5,042 bases of DNA from an alpha proteobacterium SCGC AAA288-E13 (lineage in GTDB: Bacteria; Pseudomonadota; Alphaproteobacteria; Pelagibacterales; Pelagibacteraceae). The stretch spans positions 1 to 5,042 of the forward strand of contig AZHQ01000033.1 in the NCBI GenBank assembly GCA_000504605.1. The letters run 5' to 3'. Made by a program: the position numbers and the translations under genes. The notes under the pieces are model-generated. The model saw only the letters and a list, made by a program, of their open reading frames with translations, did no database searches and was not told where the DNA came from. Below are positions 1 through 5,042 of this stretch, one piece after another (within the stretch, counting starts at the first letter, position 1; each line of letters begins with the position of its first letter).

Positions 1-1
1 G

Positions 2-232
2 AGATGACTAAAAGGTGAAAATATAGATATAAACGGAAGAATTACGGCGATTGCGGATGTTTTTGACGCATTGGGAAGTAGCAGAGTATACAAAAAAGCC
101 TGGAGAGACAAAGATATATTTGACTTTTTCAAAAAGGAGAGAGGAAAGCACTTTGATCCCAAACTCGTAGATATATTTTTTGAAAATATTAATGAATTTT
201 TATCAGTCAGAGACAGTTTGCAAGATACATAA
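2..232 (+). pseudogene. 3' end of an HD-GYP domain (c-di-GMP phosphodiesterase-type) gene, interrupted by an in-frame stop
   Basis: The frame beginning LKGENIDINGRITAIADVFD and continuing through DALGSSRVYKKAW and GKHFDPKLVDIFF to a TAA at 230-232 matches the C-terminal part of HD-GYP domains, metal-dependent phosphodiesterases that hydrolyse cyclic di-GMP. In the family this part follows the GYP motif and contains the conserved (I/V)ADVFDAL segment. The HD and GYP motifs themselves lie upstream of the window. The same frame reads AGA TGA CTA at 2-10, placing a stop at 5-7 directly before LKGE, where family members usually have a short R/N-G/x-LKGE linker. The other two plus frames also stop at once (9-11 and 16-18). 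The gene is therefore broken by a nonsense change or small indel, or the first bases contain a sequencing error. No plausible start codon lies downstream. In this phylum such C-termini often belong to REC-HD-GYP response regulators, so a role beside the following signalling operon is plausible but inferred. Confidence 0.68.
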
Positions 233-236
233 ACTT

Positions 237-278
237 TTGACACCGCCTTGACACTATTATAAGCTATACTTATACAAT
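237..278 (+). promoter_or_regulatory. Predicted sigma70-type promoter region with doubled TTGACAC boxes and a dyad
   Basis: Two exact TTGACAC copies start at 237 and 248, one helical turn (11 bp) apart. The second gives TTGACA (248-253), a 17-bp spacer and TATACA (271-276), close to the sigma70 consensus, but transcription would then start almost on the ribosome binding site. The first gives TTGACA (237-242), a 15-bp spacer and TATAAG (258-263), which leaves a leader of about 20 nt. A perfect 6-bp inverted repeat, TATAAG-CTATA-CTTATA (258-274), overlaps the -10 area and could be an operator. This region would drive the kinase-receiver-phosphatase operon. Which promoter is used, and whether the dyad binds a regulator, is inference. 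Confidence 0.55.
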
Positions 279-283
279 AGGAG
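279..283 (+). promoter_or_regulatory. Shine-Dalgarno site of the hybrid kinase gene
   Basis: AGGAG lies 9 nt upstream of the ATG at 293. It supports that start, which is also the first in-frame ATG before the receiver domain. Confidence 0.7.
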
Positions 284-292
284 ATAAATATT

Positions 293-2503
293 ATGAATAT
301 CGAGAGTTTGAGAGATTTGGTTGAAAAGACCAAAGATTTAAAAGTTTTATATGTAGAAGATAATCAAGAAGCAAGAGTACAAGCCGTAAAAATGCTGAAT
401 AACTTTTTCAGATATATTGATGTTGCCGTAGACGGAGCGGACGGTTTGGAAAAATTCAAAAAAGATAAATTCGATCTTATAATCAGCGATATAAATATGC
501 CGAACATGAACGGTATAGAGATGATAGAAACCATCCTTCAAAGAGACAGTAAACAAAATATACTCGTCATAACCGCTCATAACAATCCGAAATATCTGCA
601 AGAGATGATAGATATCGGTATAAAAAACTATATACACAAACCTATAACAATGGATTCTATGATATATGAGCTTTCAAAAATCGTAGAGACTATAGAGAAA
701 CGAAAAATAGAGGATGAGAATTTCATAAAAATCACGAAGTTAAATCATGAGTTGGATGCTTTGGTCGATAGTTTTGATACGTACGTCATAGCCTCAAGAA
801 CGGATCTTAAAGGCATAATCACCTATGCCAGCAAAGCTTACGAAAAGATATCCGGCTACAGCAAAGAAGAGCTCATAGGAAAACCTCACAACATCGTTCG
901 TCATCCCGATATGCCGGCATCCGCCTTTAGAGATATGTGGAAAACCATAAAAGCGGGCAAGCTCTGGGTTGGAGAGGTAAAAAATCTCAAAAAAGACGGA
1001 GGGTACTATTGGGTTGAAGCCCATATCGCTCCATATTATGACGCAAACGGCAAACACATAGGCTACAGTGCTATAAGGATAAATATAACTTCACAAAAAA
1101 AAATAGAAAAACTAAACAGCGATATAAAAAATCTTTTGAACAATATGGGGCAGGGTCTTTTGTCATTCGATAAAAATTTTAAAATAGACGAAAGCTTTTC
1201 TAAAGAGTGCTTGACGATCTTTGAAAAAAGAGACATAAAAAATAGAAATATATCGGAACTGCTTTTCACGGATGACACCGCAAAAAAGGATCTTTTCGAA
1301 GAGGGTATAAAAAGAATCGTATCTGCCGACGACGAGATGACAAAAGAGCTGTTTTTGTCTCTCTTGCCAAATGAACATATAATCAACAATAAAAATATTA
1401 AAATAAAATACAAAATACTTCCAAATGATAGACTTATGCTGATCTTGACGGATATCACACAGAAAAAAAAGCTGGAGCACAAAATAAAACAGCAAAGCAA
1501 AATCCAAAACATGATAGTATCCGTTGCGTCAAACAGAAGAGATTTTATCGACATAAAAAAAGATTTTGAAAAGTTTATATCCACTCCGGAACCGAAACTG
1601 GAGATCTTCAAAAGAAGGCTTCACACATTTAAGGGCATATTCGCCCAAAAAAATATGCCAAATATCACAAACGCTATTCACAACTTTGAAACTTTCATAG
1701 ATAACAATCAACACATATCTCATTTGGAATTTTTAGAAAAACAATATGCCTTGAATGATATATTCAAAAAAGATTTAAAGATAATAAAAGACACATTGGG
1801 CAAAGATTTTTTAGAGGCGGAGGATAATGTGATTGTCGATAAGGAATTGATTGACAGCATAAAGATAAAATTACAAAGGTTGCAAAAAAGCAGTAACAAG
1901 ATAGATCTTTGCGATATTTTAAAAGATTTTGAAAGATTGAACCATATATCTATATATAAAATGCTATATCCATATATATCTATGGTGGAGAGCAGTTCGA
2001 AAAAACGGCAAAAATCCATAGAAAAACTCAAGATAAACGGAGATAGATCTTTAAAAGTTCCCAAAACAATAGAGCCTTTTATCAAATCTCTTATCCATCT
2101 GTTTAACAACTGCATTGAACATGGTATTGAAGATAGCGAAACCAGAATAAACCGAAACAAAAACGAATCCGGCAAAATAGAGTGCGGATATGAGTATGAA
2201 AATGCTCATTTAAAAATCACCATAGAGGATGACGGCGGAGGCATAGATGTGGAAAGATTATCAAAAAGTGCCGTCAAAAAAGATATAAAAACCCAAAGCG
2301 AGATAGACAACATGAGTGAATATGAAAAAATTTTCCTTATTTTTGAAGATGATTTGAGCACCAAGGAGAGTGTCTCCGTCACCTCCGGAAGAGGTGTAGG
2401 CATGAGTGCCGTAAGATACGAATTGGAAAAACTTGACGGTAAAATAGATATAGAAAATAGAAAAAATTTAGGGGTAAAGTTTACCTTTACCATTCCTTAC
2501 TAA
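293..2503 (+). CDS. CheA-like hybrid sensor kinase: REC, Aer-type PAS, PAS-like, Hpt, HATPase
   Basis: This 736-residue protein is probably a cytoplasmic histidine kinase, as no signal peptide or membrane segment is visible. Residues 15-130 form a receiver with acidic D23, phospho-acceptor D66 (SDINMP), T94 and K116. Residues 160-270 are a PAS domain very like that of the aerotaxis sensor Aer: HNIVRHPDMP at 200-208, W225 in the LWVG segment, and KNLKKDGGYYWV. In Aer these positions help bind FAD. Residues 278-390 are a degenerate PAS-like region (MGQGLLSFD). An Hpt-type helix carries H444 in LHTFKG, the likely phosphorylated histidine. The C-terminus is a CheA-class ATPase: N box FNNCIEHGIED (604-614), DDGGGID (646-652), IFEDDLST (683-690) and GRGVGMSAV (699-707). 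It ends at TIPY without the CheW-binding P5 domain. The stop codon overlaps the next gene's ribosome binding site, so the genes are co-transcribed. The product likely phosphorylates the neighbouring receiver protein; redox sensing is inferred from the PAS motifs. Confidence 0.9.
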   Translation: MNIESLRDLVEKTKDLKVLYVEDNQEARVQAVKMLNNFFRYIDVAVDGADGLEKFKKDKFDLIISDINMPNMNGIEMIETILQRDSKQNILVITAHNNPKYLQEMIDIGIKNYIHKPITMDSMIYELSKIVETIEKRKIEDENFIKITKLNHELDALVDSFDTYVIASRTDLKGIITYASKAYEKISGYSKEELIGKPHNIVRHPDMPASAFRDMWKTIKAGKLWVGEVKNLKKDGGYYWVEAHIAPYYDANGKHIGYSAIRINITSQKKIEKLNSDIKNLLNNMGQGLLSFDKNFKIDESFSKECLTIFEKRDIKNRNISELLFTDDTAKKDLFEEGIKRIVSADDEMTKELFLSLLPNEHIINNKNIKIKYKILPNDRLMLILTDITQKKKLEHKIKQQSKIQNMIVSVASNRRDFIDIKKDFEKFISTPEPKLEIFKRRLHTFKGIFAQKNMPNITNAIHNFETFIDNNQHISHLEFLEKQYALNDIFKKDLKIIKDTLGKDFLEAEDNVIVDKELIDSIKIKLQRLQKSSNKIDLCDILKDFERLNHISIYKMLYPYISMVESSSKKRQKSIEKLKINGDRSLKVPKTIEPFIKSLIHLFNNCIEHGIEDSETRINRNKNESGKIECGYEYENAHLKITIEDDGGGIDVERLSKSAVKKDIKTQSEIDNMSEYEKIFLIFEDDLSTKESVSVTSGRGVGMSAVRYELEKLDGKIDIENRKNLGVKFTFTIPY

Positions 2504-2507
2504 GGAG
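2502..2507 (+). promoter_or_regulatory. Shine-Dalgarno site of the CheY-like gene, overlapping the kinase stop codon
   Basis: AAGGAG starts inside the TAA stop of the kinase gene (2501-2503) and lies 5 nt before the ATG at 2513. The arrangement supports that start and suggests translational coupling of kinase and receiver. Confidence 0.75.
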
Positions 2508-2512
2508 TTATA

Positions 2513-2884
2513 ATGTTAAATATTGTAGTGGTTGACGATTCTACGATTATAAGAAAAGTTTTAACGATAGAGCTGGAAAAATTGGGTCACTCGATTGTGG
2601 CTCAAGCCAAAAACGGCAAAGAGGCGATAGAGCTGTATAAAAAACATATTCCGGATTTGATGACTATGGATATAACGATGCCCATAAAAAACGGAGTGGA
2701 GGCATTAAGAGAGATCAGAAAACTTTACAAAGATGCAAAAATTATTATGATAACTTCTCATGGGGAAGAGAGGTTGGTGATGGACGCCATATCAAGCGGA
2801 GCAAAAGGTTATATCCTAAAACCGATTACGGCTGAAAAAATTGAAACGGTCGTGGACAAATTGTTTCCGGAACTAAAAAGCTGA
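2513..2884 (+). CDS. CheY-like single-domain response regulator
   Basis: The 123-residue product is a complete receiver domain and nothing else, the usual CheY length. The acidic pair D8-D9, phospho-acceptor D53 in TMDITMP, T81 in ITSHG, aromatic Y100 and K103 in the ILKP motif fill the positions of E. coli CheY D12-D13, D57, T87, Y106 and K109, so it should be phosphorylatable and able to switch. With no output domain it must act by binding a partner, such as a flagellar motor switch or another enzyme, or serve as a phosphate shuttle or sink. It lies 9 nt after a CheA-like kinase gene and 4 nt before a CheX-like phosphatase gene, so the three probably form one phosphorylation cycle. Whether it is the organism's chemotaxis CheY or a dedicated paralogue cannot be told here; the absence of cheW or receptor genes nearby favours a dedicated one. 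Confidence 0.92.
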   Translation: MLNIVVVDDSTIIRKVLTIELEKLGHSIVAQAKNGKEAIELYKKHIPDLMTMDITMPIKNGVEALREIRKLYKDAKIIMITSHGEERLVMDAISSGAKGYILKPITAEKIETVVDKLFPELKS

Positions 2885-2888
2885 TTAT

Positions 2889-3371
2889 ATGACAATCGCT
2901 CTAAACACAATCGCAAACTCCATTATAAAAGAGAGTGTGCTTTTTTTAAAAAATGATATGAATATAGAGCCAAAAGAGATAAAGTATCTAAAAAACATAA
3001 CTTTAAAAGAGCATACGGGAGCCATAGAGCTCTTCGGCAAATACAAAGTACTCGTAGTAATGTCCATTGACACTCCCCTTTTCAATACGCTTTTTAAGAA
3101 ATTTTTTGCTATTACGCTTGATGAAAACGAAAAAAGAGAACTTGAAAAGGAGTTTCCCGATGAAATCATCAATACGATAGTCGGACTCTCTACAAGAAAT
3201 TTTCCTTCCGGTTACGATGAATTGACCTTGCAACCGCCTCTTCGAACAAAGACAGACAATCTCAAAGAGATGATAACGAAAAGCGATTTGAAAAAGTTTC
3301 AAATATCGACCACAAACGGTAACATCTATTTTACAATATCAAAAATCTCATCCGATTTCACTCGTAATTGA
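2889..3371 (+). CDS. CheX-like CheY-P phosphatase
   Basis: The 160-residue protein has the size and key motif of the CheX/CheC/FliY phosphatase family. The segment PDEIINTIVG contains E92 and N95, the ExxN pair that in Thermotoga CheX positions the water attacking the aspartyl phosphate of CheY-P. The glycine four residues further on (G99) also fits the family helix. Only one such motif is present, as in CheX rather than the two-motif CheC. The surrounding pattern of beta-rich segments (TGAIELFGKYKVLVVMSI and NGNIYFTISKI) also suits CheX. It starts 4 nt after the receiver stop codon, with no clear Shine-Dalgarno sequence, so translation probably depends on coupling to the upstream gene. The likely substrate is the adjacent CheY-like protein. 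The overall sequence is diverged, so the assignment rests on motif, length and context; a member with altered specificity remains possible. Confidence 0.78.
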   Translation: MTIALNTIANSIIKESVLFLKNDMNIEPKEIKYLKNITLKEHTGAIELFGKYKVLVVMSIDTPLFNTLFKKFFAITLDENEKRELEKEFPDEIINTIVGLSTRNFPSGYDELTLQPPLRTKTDNLKEMITKSDLKKFQISTTNGNIYFTISKISSDFTRN

Positions 3372-3438
3372 CTATATAGAGATTATTTATGCATGAAACA
3401 GAATTTGAAATTATTTTGGCTTTCTAAACAGATACTTT

Positions 3439-3475
3439 AAGGATGCTTACTTTATAAAACATAAGCATCCTTTTT
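3439..3475 (+). terminator. Rho-independent terminator between convergent operons
   Basis: A perfect 11-bp stem pairs AAGGATGCTTA (3439-3449) with TAAGCATCCTT (3462-3472) around a 12-nt loop, followed by a T run ending at 3475. It lies 68 nt after the phosphatase stop codon and ends the signalling operon. Read on the minus strand, the same hairpin follows the frdB stop, but only two T residues follow the stem before AAA. It may still act in both directions, though it looks stronger on the plus strand. Confidence 0.88.
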
Positions 3476-3479
3476 AAAT

Positions 3480-4214
3480 TTATTTTCTTAAAGCTACAAG
3501 CTTTCTTCTCATATAGGCTATCTTTGTTTGCAAAGGTAGATTTTTCGGACAGTTATCTTCACATCCAAGAAGCGACATACAGCCGAAAACTCCGTTATCA
3601 TCCCCCACTAACTCATAAAAATCCTCATCCGTTCTTTCATCATGTACATCCACTTCAAATCTCGCAACCCTGTTAAGACCTACGGCTCCAACAAAATCGG
3701 GTCTCATCACTTTTGTTCCGCATGCAGCTACACATATACCGCACTCTATACATCTGTCAAGCTCAAATGTCTCCTGTGCCGATTCGGGCTCCACCCTCTC
3801 TTCAAGTCGCGCGATATCCACCTCTTTTGTTGAGTGTATCCAGCTCTCAACCCTTTTGCTCATCTCATTCATCCAAGCTCCGGTATTGACCGATAGATCT
3901 TTTAAAAGTTTAAAAGCCGGCATAGGCAAAAGCTGGATTTTACCGTCTTCAAATTCGCTCGTAAGTGTCCTGCAGGCAAGTCTCGGCTTACCATTCACCA
4001 TCATACCGCAACTGCCACATATTCCGGCACGACAAACAAAATCAAACGCCAAATCCGAATCAAGATGCTCTCTGATATAATTAAGTGCTACAAAAAGAGT
4101 CATTCCAGGAGTCTCTTCAAGCTTATACTCCACAAAATGAGGCTTGGAAGCTTTTATGTTAGGATCGTATTTTAATGCCGTAATCGTAATCTCTCTTCCT
4201 TTTTCGTTACTCAT
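3480..4214 (-). CDS. frdB: Fumarate reductase iron-sulfur subunit
   Basis: FrdB carries electrons from the membrane quinol site (FrdC) to the flavin of FrdA through three clusters. All ligands are visible; numbering here is from the upstream ATG at 4220. They are C63, C68, C71 and C83 for [2Fe-2S] (CRAGICGSC...C); C157, C160 and C163 plus C224 for [4Fe-4S]; and C167, C214 and C220 for [3Fe-4S]. The spacing equals that recalled for Wolinella FrdB with a constant offset of six, as do [17 protein letters not shown] and [15 protein letters not shown]. This points to a Campylobacterota quinol:fumarate reductase of usual length, rather than the longer methylmenaquinol enzyme. The upstream ATG at 4220 touches the AGGAG, whereas the ATG at 4214 lies 6 nt from it and gives [12 protein letters not shown], so the shorter 244-residue start is chosen. 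The frame overlaps the end of frdA by 8 nt, which implies coupled translation and equal stoichiometry. The enzyme can serve fumarate respiration or the reductive TCA cycle. Confidence 0.96.
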   Translation of the reverse strand: MSNEKGREITITALKYDPNIKASKPHFVEYKLEETPGMTLFVALNYIREHLDSDLAFDFVCRAGICGSCGMMVNGKPRLACRTLTSEFEDGKIQLLPMPAFKLLKDLSVNTGAWMNEMSKRVESWIHSTKEVDIARLEERVEPESAQETFELDRCIECGICVAACGTKVMRPDFVGAVGLNRVARFEVDVHDERTDEDFYELVGDDNGVFGCMSLLGCEDNCPKNLPLQTKIAYMRRKLVALRK

Positions 4215-5042
4215 TGCCATCTCCTAAGGGTTCGTTTAATCTTTCGTTTCTTCTTTTATATTTCGGCTGAAGCTCAAACGGCATTAGCGCCTCTTGTATC
4301 TCCCACCTATCTTTTCCTTGGGCTTCAAGCTCTTTTCTTATTCTATCCACCTCCTCTTGTCTTTTTGCGCTTAAAGGATTTTCGATAATCATTCCTTTTC
4401 TGCCGTATCCTCTAAAAGCGGGAGGCATCTCCATCTTCATAATATCAAGCGGCTCATAAGTAATTATCGGTTCGTTATCATCTTCAAATCCCCATGAAGT
4501 CAATGTTCTTTTTAGCCAATTGGCATCATCTCTTTTCAAGAAGTCTTCTCTATAATGAGCCCCTCTACTCTCCGTTCTCTCCCTCGCGCCTTTTGCGACG
4601 CAAAGTGCGATCTTAAGCATCTTGGGAAGTCTGTACGCGTTTACGAGCTCGGGATTAAATCCTATCTCTTTATTTTTAATAGCTACATTTTTACTCTTTA
4701 TATATAGCTCTATTAGTTCATCTACCGCTTCAGCAAGCTCTTTGCCGTTTCTAAAGATACCCACTTTATCATCCATTATCTCTCTCATTCTTCTTCTTAT
4801 ATCATACAGATTTTCTCCATGTTCTCTATTGATAATGGAGTGTATATGCTCTTCCTCTTTTTTAATGGATTGTTTTATAAAATCGGTATCAAAATCAATA
4901 TCCACTTTTTCGCAGTGATCGGCCATATAGTTTCCTATAATCATACCGGATACCACCGTTTCGGCAACGGAGTTTCCACCGAGCCTGTTAAATCCGTGAA
5001 GATCCCAGCAGGCCGCTTCTCCGCAAGCAAAAAGACCCTCCA
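4207..5042 (-). CDS. frdA: Fumarate reductase flavoprotein subunit, C-terminal part (5' end outside the window)
   Basis: FrdA holds covalently bound FAD and reduces fumarate to succinate on the cytoplasmic side of the membrane. The window holds its last 277 residues, open to the window edge from a first full codon at 5040. The visible start reads [20 protein letters not shown] followed by GGNSVAET, the conserved FAD/substrate-site segment. The arginine of GFNRLGG corresponds to the substrate-binding arginine of the family (R404 in Wolinella FrdA, recalled). Then comes the helical C-terminal domain with the signature [11 protein letters not shown] and a charged tail ending LGDGNE. Measured against Wolinella, roughly the first 385 residues are missing, including the Rossmann region, the FAD-linking histidine and the capping domain. 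An in-frame GTG at 4956 is an internal valine, not a start. The stop overlaps frdB. In this phylum frdC normally precedes frdA, so it would be expected beyond the right edge. Confidence 0.96.
   Translation of the reverse strand, partial: EGLFACGEAACWDLHGFNRLGGNSVAETVVSGMIIGNYMADHCEKVDIDFDTDFIKQSIKKEEEHIHSIINREHGENLYDIRRRMREIMDDKVGIFRNGKELAEAVDELIELYIKSKNVAIKNKEIGFNPELVNAYRLPKMLKIALCVAKGARERTESRGAHYREDFLKRDDANWLKRTLTSWGFEDDNEPIITYEPLDIMKMEMPPAFRGYGRKGMIIENPLSAKRQEEVDRIRKELEAQGKDRWEIQEALMPFELQPKYKRRNERLNEPLGDGNE
4221..4225 (-). promoter_or_regulatory. Shine-Dalgarno site of frdB inside the end of frdA
   Basis: AGGAG on the minus strand directly abuts the first ATG (4220-4218) and stands 6 nt from the second ATG (4214-4212). 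Only the second has normal spacing, which decides the start of frdB. Confidence 0.7.

Noticed and set aside
2..10. Recoding of TGA as glycine or selenocysteine in the HD-GYP gene
   Set aside because: Other genes in the window end with TGA and use TGG for tryptophan, and the position is not a redox-active site in this family; mutation or error is simpler.
1063..1611. Long open frame on the minus strand inside the kinase gene
   Set aside because: The translation is a serine/phenylalanine-rich shadow of lysine- and glutamate-rich coding sequence; the plus-strand frame has clear domains throughout.
1951..1986. AT-rich repeat-like stretch (CCATATAT and CTATATAT units) with weak inverted ends
   Set aside because: It lies within the kinase frame, encodes an ordinary segment (HISIYKMLYPYISMV), and its pairing is imperfect; low-complexity codon use explains it.
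3389..3427. Micro-ORF of 12 codons (MHETEFEIILAF) between the phosphatase gene and the terminator
   Set aside because: It is very short, has no convincing Shine-Dalgarno site, and random AT-rich spacer would often contain such an ORF.
4207..4956. Separate 249-residue gene starting at the GTG at 4956
   Set aside because: The frame stays open to the window edge and encodes the conserved FrdA segment upstream of this GTG, so the GTG is internal.
3480..5042. Succinate dehydrogenase (sdhAB) or methylmenaquinol-type enzyme instead of frdAB
   Set aside because: The length and cysteine spacing of the iron-sulfur subunit and its internal motifs follow the Wolinella-type quinol:fumarate reductase; the enzyme may still run in either direction in the cell.
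1..5042. CRISPR array, tRNA or rRNA genes, insertion sequences, attachment sites
   Set aside because: No regularly spaced repeats, no recognisable cloverleaf or rRNA sequence, and no transposase motifs or terminal repeats were seen; nearly all of the window is coding.

Overview
This AT-rich, densely packed window most likely comes from a Campylobacterota (Epsilonproteobacteria) chromosome. The main reason is the fumarate reductase iron-sulfur protein: its cysteine spacing and surrounding motifs match, from memory, the Wolinella succinogenes FrdB type. The signalling genes also have the lysine/isoleucine-rich composition usual for Sulfurimonas/Sulfurovum-like bacteria. The genus cannot be fixed from the sequence alone.

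Layout. (1) Positions 1-232, plus strand: the 3' end of an HD-GYP (cyclic-di-GMP phosphodiesterase-type) gene, with an in-frame TGA at 5-7 just before the conserved LKGE segment. (2) Positions 233-292: a compact promoter region with two TTGACAC boxes 11 bp apart, a dyad overlapping the -10 area, and a Shine-Dalgarno site. (3) Positions 293-3371, plus strand: a tight three-gene signalling operon. It encodes a soluble CheA-like hybrid kinase (REC, Aer-type PAS, PAS-like region, Hpt, CheA-type HATPase), a stand-alone CheY-like receiver, and a CheX-like CheY-P phosphatase with an ExxN motif. (4) Positions 3372-3479: a short convergent intergenic region with a strong hairpin terminator. (5) Positions 3480-5042, minus strand: frdB and the 3' part of frdA, whose reading frames overlap.

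How the genes may work together. The first operon contains a sensor/kinase, a phospho-acceptor and a phosphatase: all the parts of a phosphorylation cycle, with no chemoreceptor or CheW in view and no CheW-binding P5 domain on the kinase. The PAS domain carries the RHPDMP motif and the downstream tryptophan of the Aer FAD-binding pocket, so redox state or oxygen is the best guess for its input. The second operon encodes the catalytic dimer of menaquinol:fumarate reductase, used in anaerobic fumarate respiration or the reductive TCA cycle. The two operons converge on one terminator. No regulatory link between them is visible, although both concern redox physiology.
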